A stretch of DNA of 64,000 nucleotides from Colletes latitarsis (taxonomy: Eukaryota; Arthropoda; Insecta; Hymenoptera; Colletidae). The notes under the pieces are model-generated. The model saw nothing but the letters and a program-made list of their open reading frames with translations. It did not search any database and was not told where the DNA came from. How positions within the stretch are numbered: position 1 is the stretch's first letter; the number at the start of each line of letters is the position of its first letter. Location: positions 5,208,001 to 5,272,000 of the forward strand of contig NW_027488368.1 of the NCBI RefSeq assembly GCF_051014445.1, in the 5' to 3' direction. Made by a program: the position numbers and the translations under genes. Positions 1 to 11,000 of this stretch are shown in pieces.

Positions 1-1950
1 GTCATTAAAAGCATGTGCCGATTCGTATTTTAGAGGATAACGCAGGTAATGTCAGGCATAGTCCTGGCATTTGGTATCATCTGGCTCATACTTTCGCATT
101 TTTCGCATACTTGTTGGCCAGATCATGGCCTTTTTCTGGTTTGGATCACGTAGTAATGCGGTACCACACATCGAAACAGTCAATTAAACCTGGTTGAGAT
201 TAATATTTTAGAGGATAACGCCGGTTATGTCTCGGTTTGGTCTGGGATTTGCCCTCATCTGGCTCGTACTTTCGCATTTTGCGCATACTTGTTGGCCAGA
301 TCCTGGCCTTTTTCTGGTCTGGATCATGTAGTAATGCAGTACCACACCGAAACAGTCAATTAAACCTGGTTGCGATTAATATTTTAGAGGATAACGCTGG
401 TTATGTCTGGGTTAGATCTGGTATTTGCAATCATCTGGCTCATACTTTCGCAATTTTCGCATACTTGTTGGCCAGATCCTGGCCTCTTTCTGGTTTGGAT
501 CATCGTAGCAATGCGGTACCACACCGAAACAGTCAATTATACCTGGTTGCGATTAATATTTTAGGGGATAACGCCGGTTACGTCTCGGTTAGGTCTGGGA
601 TTTTCCCTCATCTGGCTCGTACTTTCGCGTTTTTCTCACAGTTGTTGAACAGATCCAGGGTTTTTTCTTGTTTGGATCCCGTAGTAATGTGGTTCCACAC
701 CGAAACAGTCAATTAAACCTGGTTGCGAATAATATTTTAGAGGATAACGCTGGTTGTGCCTGGGATAGTTCTGGTATTTGCATGCATCTGGCTCATACTT
801 TCGCGTTTTTCTCATAGTTGTTGGCCAGATCCTGGGTTTTTTCTGGTTTGGATCCCGTAGTAATGTGGTTCCACACGGAAACAGTCAATTGAACCTGGTT
901 GCGATTAATATTTTAGAGGCTAACGCCGGTTATGTCTCGGTTAGGTCTGGGATTTGCCCTCATCTGGATCGTTCTTTCGCATTTTTCGCCTACTTGATGG
1001 CCAAATCCTGGGTTCTTTCTGGTTTGGATCCCGTAGTAATGTGGGTCCAAAACGAAACAGTCAATTAAACCTGGTTGCGATTAATATTTTAGCGGATAAC
1101 GCCGGTTATGTCTGGGTTAGGTCTGGGATTTTCCCTCATGTGGCTCGTACTTTCGAGTTTCTCGCATTCTTGTTGGCCCGATCCTGGGATTTTTCTGTTT
1201 TGGATCTCGTAGTAATGTGTTACCACACTGAAACAGTCATTAAAAGCATGTGCCGATTCGTATTTTAGAGGATAACGCTGGTAATGTCAGGCATAGTTCT
1301 GGCATTTGCTATCATCTGGCTCATACTTTCGCATTTTTCGCATACTTGTTGGCCAGATCATGGCCTTTTTCTGGTTTGGATCACGTAGTAATGCGGTACC
1401 ACACATCGAAACAGTCAATTAAACCTGGTTGCGATTAATATTTTAGAGGATAACGCCGGTTATGTCTCGGTTTGGTCTGGGATTTGCCCTCATCTGGCTC
1501 GTACTTTCGCATTTTGCGCATACTTGTTGGCCAGATCCTGGCCTTTTTCTGGTCTGGATCACGTAGTAGTGCAGTACCACACCGAAACAGTCAATTAAAC
1601 CTGGTTGCGATTAATATTTTAGAGGATAACGCTGGTTATGTCTGGGTTAGTTCTGGTATTTGCAATCATCTGGCTCATACTTTCGCAATTTTCGCATACT
1701 TGTTGGCCAGATCCTGGCCTCTTTCTGGTTTGGATCATCGTAGCAATGCGGTACCACACCGAAACAGTCAATTATGCCTGGTTGCGATTAATATTTTAGG
1801 GGATAACGCCGGTTACGTCTCGGTTAGGTCTGGGATTTTCCATCATCTGGCTCGTACTTTCGCGTTTTTCTCATAGTTGTTGAACAGATCCAGGGTTTTT
1901 TCTTGTTTGGATCCCGTAGTAATGTGGTTCCACACCGAAACAGTCAATTG
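1..1950 (+). repeat. 7-mer higher-order repeat, 1235-bp shift
   Basis: Bases 1 to about 715 recur at 1236 to about 1950, including the CATTAAAAGCATGTGCCG monomer, the +2 CACACATCG indel (170-171 and about 1405), the AAACAGATCCAGGG monomer and the +1 GGATCATCG indel. The shift is seven monomers. Few substitutions separate the copies. After about 1950 the second copy continues into different monomers. Confidence 0.82.
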
Positions 1951-2592
1951 AACCTGGTTGCGATTAATATTTTAGAGGATAACGCCGGTTATGTCTCGGT
2001 TAGGTCTGGTATTTGCCCACATCTGGCTCGGACTTTCGTATTTTTCGCATACTTGTTGTCCAGACCCTGGCCCTTTTCTGGTTTGGATCCCGTAGTAATG
2101 TGCTACCACACTGAAACAGTCAATTATACATGGTTGCGATTAATATTTTAGAGGATAACGCCGGTTATGTCTCGGTTAGGTCTGGGATTAGCCCTCATCT
2201 GGCACATACTTTCGCGTTTTTCGCATACTTGTTGGCCAGATCCTGGCCTTTTTCTAGCTTGGACCACGTAGTAATGTGGTACCACACCGAAACAGTCAAT
2301 TAAACCTGGTTGCGAATAATATTTTAGAGGATAACGCTGGTTATGCCTGGGATAGTTCTGGTATTTGCAATCATCTGGCTCATACTTTCGCGTTTTTCTC
2401 ATAGTTGTTGGCCAGATCCTGGGTTTTTTCTGGTTTGGATCCCGTAGTAATGTGGTTCCACACCGAAACAGTCGATTGAACCTGGTTGCGATTAATATTT
2501 TAGAGGATAACGCCGGTTATGTCTCGGTTAGGTCTGGTGTTTGCCCTCATCTGGCTCGTACTTTCGCATGTTTCGCATACTTTTTGGCCAGA
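728..2592 (+). repeat. Block copied to 14.3-15.3 kb and 15.3-17.4 kb
   Basis: This block starts with the monomer reading GGTTGTGCCTGGGATAG and GCATGCATCTGG. It matches 14,281-15,320 (shift 13,553) and about 15,340-16,712 (shift 14,612), and from about 2148 it matches 16,936-17,380 (shift 14,788). Shared private variants, such as GGTCCAAAACGAAAC near 1,047 and 15,658, show common descent and not chance similarity. Confidence 0.8.
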
Positions 2593-3792
2593 TCCTGGCC
2601 TTTTTCTGGTTTGGATCACGTAGTAATGAGGTACCACACTGAAACAGTCATTAAAAGCACGTTCTGATTCGTATTTTAGAGGATAACGCTGGTTATGTCA
2701 GGCATAGTTCTGGTATTTGCAATCATCTGGCTCATACTTTCGCATTTTTCGCATACTTGTTGGCCTGATCAGGGCCTTTTTCTGGTTTGGATCACGTAGT
2801 AATGTGGTGCCACACTGAAACAGTCAATAGAAGCTGGTTGCGATCAGTGTTTTAGAGGATAACGCTGGTTATGTCTGAGTTAGTTCTGGTATTTGCAATC
2901 ATCTGGCTCATACATTCGCGTTTTTCGCATACTTGTTGGCCAGATCCTGCGCTTTTTCTGGTTTGGATCACGTAGTAATGCAGTACCACACCGAAACAGT
3001 CAATTAAACCTGGTTGCGATTAATATTTTAGAGGATAGCGCCGGTTATGTCTCGGTTAGGTCTGGGATTTGCCCTCATCTGAACCGTACTTTCGCATTTT
3101 TCGCATACTTGTTGGCCAGATACTGGGTTTTTTCTGGTTTGGATGCCGCAGTAATGTGGTACCACACCGAAACAGTTAATTAAACCTGGTTGCGATTAAT
3201 ATTTTAGAGGATAACGCTGGTTATGTCTCGGTTAGGTCTGGGATTTGCCCCCATCTGGCTCATACATTCGCGTTTTTCGCATACTTGTTGGCCAGATCCT
3301 GGCCTTTCTCTGGTTTGGATCACGTAGTAATGCGGTACCACACCGAAACAGTCAATTAAACCTCGTTGCGATTAATATTTTAGGGGATAACGCCGGTTAT
3401 GTCTGGGTTAGTTCTGGTATTTGCAATCATCTGGCATATACTTTCGCGTTTGTCGCATACTTGTTGGCCAGATCCTGGGTTTTTTCTGTTTTGGATCCCG
3501 TAGTAATGAGGTTCCACACCGAAACAGTCAATTAAACTGGTTGCGATTAATATTTTAGAGGATAACGCCGGTTATGTCTCGGGTAGGTCTGGGATTTGTC
3601 CTCATCTGTCTCGTACTTTCGCGTTTTTCGCATACTTGTTGGCCAGATCCTGGCCTTTTTCTGGCATGGACCACGTAGTAATGTGGTACCACACCGAAAC
3701 AGTCAATTACACCTGGTTGCGAATAATATTTTAGAGGATAACGCCGGTTATGTCTCGGTTAGGTCTGGGATTTGCCCTCATCTGGATCGTAC

Positions 3793-3809
3793 TTTCGCAT
3801 TTTTCGCAT
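3793..3809 (+). repeat. Intra-monomer direct repeat TTTCGCAT x2
   Basis: TTTCGCAT at 3793-3800 is repeated at 3802-3809, a 9-bp period close to one helical turn. Most monomers keep the pair, often with one copy altered to TTTCGCGT or TTATTCGCAT. It may be a relic of a shorter ancestral repeat or a protein-contact site. The sequence cannot decide between these. Confidence 0.75.
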
Positions 3810-3816
3810 ACTTGTT

Positions 3817-3831
3817 GGCCAGATCCTGGCC
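3817..3831 (+). repeat. Intra-monomer dyad GGCCAG-ATC-CTGGCC
   Basis: This is a perfect inverted repeat with 6-bp arms and a 3-bp centre. It is intact where the text reads GATCCTGGCC and loses outer pairs in monomers with CCTGGGC, CCTGGGTT or CATGGCC. It contains the TGGCCA (MscI) site present in most monomers. Confidence 0.85.
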
Positions 3832-3857
3832 TTTTTCTGGCTTGGACCACGTAGTAA

Positions 3858-3869
3858 TGTGGTACCACA
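3858..3869 (+). repeat. Intra-monomer palindrome TGTGGTACCACA
   Basis: This is a perfect 12-bp palindrome centred on a KpnI site (GGTACC). Variants ATGCGGTACC, ATGTGGTTCC and ATGAGGTTCC shorten or break it, so palindrome quality is itself a monomer subtype marker. Monomers with GGACCACGTAGTAATGTGG can also pair CCAC with GTGG across an 8-bp centre. Confidence 0.85.
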
Positions 3870-3913
3870 CCGAAACAGTCAATTACACCTGGTTGCGAAT
3901 AATATTTTAGAGG

Positions 3914-3927
3914 ATAACGCCGGTTAT
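3914..3927 (+). repeat. Intra-monomer dyad ATAAC-GCCG-GTTAT
   Basis: These are 5-bp inverted arms around a 4-bp centre (GCCG or GCTG). It is among the most conserved parts of the monomer and survives in most subtypes, including the 71-bp truncated monomers. Breaks occur where GGTTACG or GGTAATG replaces GGTTATG. Confidence 0.8.
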
Positions 3928-5530
3928 GTCTCGGTTAGGTCTGGGATTTGCCCTCATCTGGATCGTACTTTCGCATTTTTCGCATACTTGTTGGCCAGAT
4001 CCTGGGCTTTTTCTGGTTTGGATCACGTAGTAATGTGGTACCATACTGAAACAGTTAATTAAACCTGGTTGCAATTAATATTTTAGAGGATAACGCCGGT
4101 TATGTCTCGGTTAGGTCAGGGATTTGCCCTCATCTGGATCGTTCTTTCGCATTTTTCGCATACTTGTTGCCCAGATCCTGGGTTCTTTCTGGTTTGAATC
4201 CCGTAGTAATGTGGGTCCACAACGAAACAGTCAATTAAACCTGGTTGCGATTAATATTTTAGCGGATAACGCCGGCTATGACTGGGTTAGGTCTGGGATT
4301 TTCCCTCATGTGGCTCGTACTTTCGCGTTTCTCGCATTCTTGTTGGCCCGATCCTGGGGTTTTTCTGGTTTGGATCTCGTAGTAATGTGTTACCACACTG
4401 AAACAGTCATTAAAAGCACGTTCCGATTCGTATTTTAGAGGATAACTCTGGTAATGTCAGGCATAGTTCTGGTATTTGCAATCATCTGGCTCATACTTTC
4501 GCATTTTCCGCATACTTGTTGGCCAGATCATGGCCTTTTTCTGGTTTGGATCACGTAGTAATGCGGTACCACACCGAAACAGTCAATTAAACCTGGTTGC
4601 GATTAATATTTTAGAGGATAACGCCGGTTATGTCTCGGTTTGGTCTGGGATTTGCCCTCATCTGGCTCATACATTCGCGTTTTTCGCATACTTGTTGGCC
4701 AGATCCTGGCCTTTCTCTGGTTTGGATCACGTAGTAATGCGGTACCACACCGAAACAGTCAATTAAACCTGGTTACGATTAATATTTTAGGGGATAACGC
4801 CGGTTATGTCTGGGTTAGTTCTGGCATTTGCAACCATCTGGCATATACTTTCGCGTTTGTCGCATACTTGTTGGCCAGATCCTGGGTTTTTTCTGTTTTG
4901 GATCCCGTAGTAATGAGGTTCCACACCGAAACAGTCAATTAAACTGGTTGCGATTAATATTTTTGAGGATAACGCCGGTTATGTCTCGGGTAGGTCTGGG
5001 ATTTGCCCACATCTGGCTCGTACTTTCGCTTTTTTCGCATCCTTGTTGGCCAGATCCTGGCCTCTTTCTGGTTTGGATCACGTAGCAATGCGGTACCACA
5101 CCGAAACAGGTAATTAAACCTGGTTGCGATTAATATTTTAGAGGATAACGCAGGTTATGTCTCGGTTAGGTCTGGGATTTGCCCCCATCTGGCTCATACA
5201 TTCGCGTTTTTCGCATACTTGTTGGCCAGATCCTGGCCTTTTTCTGGCTTGGACCACGTAGTAATGTGGTACCACACCGAAGCAGTCAATTAAACCTGGC
5301 TGTGAATAATATTTTAGTGGATAACGCCGGTTATGTCTCGGTTAGGTCTGGTATTTGCCCTCAACTGGCTCGTACTTTCGCAGTTTTCGCATACTTGTTG
5401 GCCACATACTGGCCTTCTGCTGGCTTGGACCACGTAGTGAAGTGGTACCACACTGAAACTGTCAATTAAACCTGGTTCCGATTAATAATTTAGAGGATAA
5501 AGCCGGCAATGTCTCGGTTAGGTATGGTAT

Positions 5531-6021
5531 TTGCCCTCATCTGGCTCGTACTTTCGCATTTTTCGCATACTTGTTGGCCAGATCCTGGGTTTTTTCTGGT
5601 TTGGATCCCGTAGTAATGTGGTTCCACACCGAAACAGTCAATTGAACCTGGTTGCGATTAATATTTTAGAGGATAACGCCGGTTATGTCTCGGTTAGGTC
5701 TGGTATTTGCCCACATCTGGCTCGGACTTTCGTATTTTTCGCATACTTGTTGTCCAGACCCTGGCCCTTTTCTGGTTTGGATCCCGTAGTAATGTGCTAC
5801 CACACTGAAACAGTCAATTATACATGGTTGCGATTAATATTTTAGAGGATAACGCCGGTTATGTCTCGGTTAGGTCTGGGATTTGCCCACATCTGGCTCG
5901 GACTTTCGTATTTTTCGCATACTTGTTGTCCAGACCCTGGCCCTTTTCTGGTTTGGATCTCGTAGTAATGTGTTACCACACTGAAACAGTCATTAAAAGC
6001 ACGTTCCGATTCGTATTTTAG
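5531..6021 (+). repeat. Adjacent near-identical monomers
   Basis: The monomers around 5700-5800 and 5876-5976 are almost identical and share the uncommon TTGTTGTCCAGACCCTGG reading, with TCGGACTTTCGTA just upstream. This is a local single-monomer duplication, the smallest amplification step visible in region A. A similar case is 3668-3921, with two adjacent CAATTACACCTGG monomers. Confidence 0.8.
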
Positions 6022-6762
6022 AGGATAACTCTGGTAATGTCAGGCATAGTTCTGGTATTTGCAATCATCTGGCTCATACTTTCGCATTTTCCGCATACTT
6101 GTTGGCCAGATCATGGCCTTTTTCTGGTTTGGATCACGTAGTAATGCGGTACCACACCGAAACAGTTAATTAAACCTGGTTGCGATTAATATTTTAGAGG
6201 ATAACGCCGGTTATGTCTCGGTTAGGTCTGGGATTTGCCCTCATCTGGATCGTTCTTTCGCATTTTTCGCATACTTGTTGGCCAGATCCTGGGTTCTTTC
6301 CGGTTTGGATCCCGTAGTAATGTGGTTCCACAACGAAACAGTCAATTAAACCTGGTTGCGATTAATATTTTAGCGGATAACGCCGGTTATGTCTGGGTTA
6401 GATCTGGGATTTTCCCTCATGTGGCTCGTACTTTCGCGTTTCTCGCATTCTTGTTGGCCCGATCCTGGGATTTTTCTGGTTTGGATCTCGTAGTAATGTG
6501 TTACCACACTGAAACAGTCATTAAAAGCATGTTCCGATTCGTATTTTAGAGGATAACGCTGGTTATGTCAGGCATAGTTCTGGTATTTGCAATCATCTGG
6601 CTCATACTTTCGCATTTTTCGCATACTTGTTGGCCAGATCCTGGCCTCTTTCTGGTTTGGATCACGTAGTAATGCGGTACCACACCGAAACAGTTAATTA
6701 AACCTGGTTGCGATTAATATTTTAGAGGATAATGCTGGTTATGTCTCGGTTAGGTCTGGGAT

Positions 6763-8033
6763 TTGCCCCCATCTGGCTCATACATTCGCGTTTTTCGCAT
6801 ACTTGTTGGCCAGATCCTGGCCTTTCTCTGGTTTGGATCACGTAGTAATGCGGTACCACACCGAAACAGTCAATTAAACCTGGTTGCGATTAATATTTTA
6901 GGGGATAACGCCGGTTATGTCTGGGTTAGTTCTGGTATTTGCAATCATCTGGCATATACTTTCGCGTTTGTCGCATACTTGTTGACCAGATCCTGGGTTT
7001 TTTCTGTTTTGGATCCCGTAGTAATGAGGTTCCACACCGAAACAGTCAATTAAACTGGTTGCGATTAATATTTTAGAGGATAACGCCGGTTATGTCTCGG
7101 GTAGGTCTGGGATTTGTCCTCATCTGTCTCGTAATTTCGCGTTTTTCGCATACTTGTTGGCCAGATCCTGGCCTTTTTCTGGCTTGGACCACGTAGTAAT
7201 GTGGTACCACACCGAAACAGTCAACTACACCTGGTTGCGAATAATATTTTAGAGGATAACGCCGGTTATGTCTCGGTTAGGTCTGGGATTTGCCCTCATC
7301 TGGATCGTACTTTCGCATTTTTTGCATACTTGTTGGCCAGATCCTGGGCTTTTTCTGATTTGGATCACGTAGTAATGTGGTACCACACTGAAACAGTTAA
7401 TTAAACCTGGTTGCAATTAATATTTTAGAGGATAACGTCGGTAATGTCTCGGTTAGGTCTGGGATTTGCCCTCATCTGGATCGTTCTTTCGCATTTTTCG
7501 CATACTTGTTGCCCAGATCCTGGGTTCTTTCTGGTTTGAATCCCGTAGTAATGTGGGTCCACAACGAAACAGTCAATTAAACCTGGTTGCGATTAATATT
7601 TTAGCGGATAACGCCGGCTATGACTGGGTTAGGTCTGGGATTTTCCCTCATGTGGCTCGTACTTTCGCGTTTCTCGCATTCTTGTTGGCCCGATCCTGGG
7701 GTTTTTCTGGTTTGGATCTCGTAGTAATGTGTTACCACACTGAAACAGTCATTAATAGCATGTTCCGATTCGTATTTTAGAGGATAACTCTGGTAATGTC
7801 AGGCATTGTTTTGGTATTTGCAATCATCTGGCTCATACTTTCGCATTTTCCGCATACTTGTTGGCCAGATCATGGCCTTTCTCTGGTTTGGATCACGTAG
7901 TAATGCGGTACCACACCGAAACAGTCAATTAAACGTGGTTGCGATTAATATTTTAGAGGATAACGCCGGTTATGTCTCGGTTAGGTCTGGGATTTTCCGT
8001 CATCTGGCTCGTACTATCGCGTTTTTCTCATAG
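6763..8033 (+). repeat. Block copied at 10,810-12,080 (shift 4047)
   Basis: Seven monomers recur at a constant 4047-bp shift (23 monomers), including the rare CTTGTTGACCAGATCC variant (near 6981 and 11,028) and the GCCGGCTATGACTGGG or GCCGACTATGACTGGG monomer. Further right the shift becomes 4224 bp (8060/12,284) and then 4752 bp (8466/13,218 and 8765/13,517), so extra monomers were gained or lost stepwise. The start at about 10,810 is also where the 5631-bp block ends, marking a recombination join. Confidence 0.75.
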
Positions 8034-11000
8034 TTGTTGAACAGATCCTGGGTTTTTTCTTGTTTGGATCCCGTAGTAATGTGGTTCCACACCGAAACAG
8101 TCATTTGAACCTGGTTGCGATTAATATTTTAGAGGATAACGCCGGTTATGTCTCGGTTAGGTCTGGTATTTGCCCACATCTGGCTCGGTCTTTCGTATTT
8201 TTCGCATACTTGTTGGCCAGACCCTGGCCCTTTTCTGGTTGGGATCACGTAGTAATGTGGGTCCACAACGAAACAGTCAATTAAACCTGGTTGCGATTAA
8301 TATTTTAGCGGATAACGCCGGTTATGTCTGGGTTAGGTCTGAGATTTTCCCTCATGTGGCTCGTACTTTCGAGTTTCTCGCATTCTTGTTGGCCCGATCC
8401 TGGGATTTTTCTGGTTTGGATCTCGTAGTAATGTGTTACCACACTGAAACAGTCATTAAAAGCATGTGCCGATTCGTATTTTAGAGGATAACGCTGGTAA
8501 TGTCAGGCATAGTTATGGCATTTGCTGTCATCTGGTTCATACTTTCGCAATTTTCGCATACTTGTTGGCCAGATCCTGGCCTCTTTCTGGTTTGGATCAT
8601 CGGAGCAATGCGGTACCACACCGAAACAGTCAATTATACCTGGTTGCGATTAATATTTTAGGGGATAACGCCGGTTACGTCTCGGTTAGGTCTGGGATTT
8701 TCCCTCATCTGGCTCGTACTTTCGCGTTTTTCTCATAGTTGTTGAACAGATCCAGGGTTTTTTCTTGTTTGAATCCCGTAGTAATGTGGTTCCACACCGA
8801 AACAGTCAATTGAACCTAGTTGCGATTAATATTTTAGCGGATAACGCCGGTTATGTCTGGGTTAGGTCTGGGATTTTCTCTCATGTGGCTCGTACTTTCG
8901 TTTTTCTCGCATTCTTGTTGGCCCGATCCTGGGATTTTTCTGGTTTGGATCTCGTAGTAATGTGTTACCACACTGAAACAGTCATTAAAAGCATGTGCCG
9001 ATTCGTATTTTAGAGGATAACGCTGGTAATGTCAGGCATAGTTATGGCATTTGCTATCATCTGGTTCATACTTTCGCAATTTTCGCATACTTGTTGGCCA
9101 GATCCTGGCCTTTCTCTGGTTTGGATCACGTAGTAATGCGGTACCACACCGAAACAGTCAATTAAACCTGGTTGCGATTAATATTTTAGGGGATAACGCC
9201 GGTTATGTCTGGGTTAGTTCTGGTATTTGCAATCATCTGGCATATACTTTCGCATTTTTCGCATACTTGTTGGCCAGATCATGGCCTTTTTCTGGCTTGG
9301 ACCACGTAGTAATGTGGTACCACACCGAAACAGTCAATTACACCTGGTTGCGAATAATATTTTAGAGGATAACGCCGGTTGTGTCTCGGTTAGGTCTGGG
9401 ATTTGCCCTCATCTGGATCGTACTTTCGCATTTTTCGCATACTTGTTGGCCAGATCCTGGCCTTTTTCTGGCTTGGACCACGTAGTAATGTGGTACCACA
9501 CCGAAACAGTCAATTACACCTGGTTGCGAATAATATTTTAGAGGATAACGCCGGTTATGTCTCGGTTAGGTCTGGGATTTGCCCTCATCTGGATCGTACT
9601 TTCGCATTTTTCGCATACTTGTTGGCCAGATCCTGGGCTTTTTCTGGTTTGGATCACGTAGAAATGTGGTTCCACACCGAAACAGTCAATTGAACCTGGT
9701 TGCGATTAATATTTTAGAGGCTAACGCCGGTTATGTCTCGGTTAGGTCTGGTATTTGCAATCATCTGGCTCATACTTTCGCATTTTTCGCATACTTGTTG
9801 GCCAGATCCTGGCCTCTTTCTGGTTTGAATCCCGTAGTAATGTGGGTCCACAACGAAACAGTCAATTAAACCTGGTTGCGATTAATATTTTAGCGGATAA
9901 CGCCGGCTATGACTGGGTTAGGTCTGGGATTTTCCCTCATGTGGCTCGTACTTTCGCGTTTCTCGCATTTTTGTTGGCCCGATCCTGGGGTTTTTCTGGT
10001 TTGGATCTCGTAGTAATGTGTTACCACACTGAAACAGTCATTAAAAGCATGTTCCGATTCGTATTTTAGAGGATAACTCTGGTAATGTCAGGCATAGTTC
10101 TGGTATTTGCAATCATCTGGCTCATACTTTCGCATTTTCCGCATACTTGTTGGCCAGATCATGGCCTTTTTCTGGTTTGGATCACGTAGTAACGCGGTAC
10201 CACACCGAAACAGTCAATTAAACCTGGTTGCGATTAATATTTTAGAGGATAACGCCGGTTATGTCTCGGTTTGGTCTGGGATTTGCCCTCATCTGGCTCA
10301 TACATTCGCGTTTTTCGCATACTTGTTGGCCAGATCCTGGCCTTTCTCTGGTTTGGATCACGTAGTAATGCGGTACCACACCGAAACAGTCAATTAAACC
10401 TGGTTGCGATTAATATTTTAGGGGATAACGCCGGTTATGTCTGGGTTAGTTCTGGTATTTGCAACCATCTGGCATATACTTTCGCGTATGTCGCATACTT
10501 GTTGGCCAGATCCTGGGTTTTTTCTGTTTTGGATCCCGTAGTAATGAGGTTCCACACCGAAACAGTCAATTAAACTGGTTGCGATTAATATTTTAGAGGA
10601 TAACGCCGGTTATGTCTCGGGTAGGTCTGGGATTTGCCCACATCTGGCTCGTACTTTCGCTTTTTTCGCATCCTTGTTGGCCAGATCCTGGCCCCTTTCT
10701 GGTTTGGATCACGTAGCAATGCGGTACCACACCGAAACAGTTAATTAAACCTGGTTGCGATTAATATTTTAGAGGATAACGCAGGTTATGTCTCGGTTAG
10801 GTCTGGGATTTGCCCCCATCTGGCTCATACATTCGCGTTTTTCGCATACTTGTCGGCCAGATCCTGGCCTTTCTCTGGTTTGGATCACGTAGTAATGCGG
10901 TACCACACCGAAACAGTCAATTAAACCTGGTTGCGATTAATATTTTAGGGGATAACGCCGGTTATGTCTGGGTTAGTTCTGGTATTTGCAATCATCTGGC

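Larger units (their letters stand above)
3791..3966 (+). repeat. Representative 176-bp monomer
   Basis: Chosen as a typical full-length unit running from one ACTTTCGC to the base before the next. By hand count it has 81 G+C of 176 (46%) and 9 CpG sites. From the start it carries the doubled TTTCGCAT, the GGCCAG/CTGGCC dyad, a T-rich run, GTAGTAATG, the GTGGTACCAC palindrome, CGAAACAGTCAATTA, an AT-rich TAATATTTTAG, the ATAAC/GTTAT dyad, CTCGGTTAGGTCTGGG and GCCCTCATCTGG. Monomers elsewhere differ by scattered substitutions and a few diagnostic short indels. Confidence 0.93.
3596..5240 (+). repeat. Block copied at 9227-10,871 (shift 5631)
   Basis: Nine or so consecutive monomers recur 5631 bp (32 monomers) downstream with matching substitutions, for example the TTTCGCTTTTTTCGCATCC monomer near 5020 and 10,655. 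To the left, 3245-3440 matches near 9050-9245 at 5806 bp, which means one monomer was lost or gained between the copies. The match ends in the monomer at about 5180-5240. Confidence 0.78.

Noticed and set aside
190..240. Shine-Dalgarno-like AGAGG upstream of ATG in most monomers
   Set aside because: The spacing is poor (about 13 bp), the motif occurs in nearly every monomer as part of GAGGATAACGCCGGTTATG, and the setting is eukaryotic satellite.
237..716. Longest ORF (159 codons) as a possible real gene; likewise 24,550-25,017
   Set aside because: Its extra length comes from the +1 GGATCATCG indel, which moves the frame past the usual stop. It is satellite throughout.
3791..3966. CENP-B box
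   Set aside because: I looked for NTTCGNNNNANNCGGGN and its reverse complement. TTTCGCATTTTTCGC and TCCCGTAGTAATG fail at required positions.
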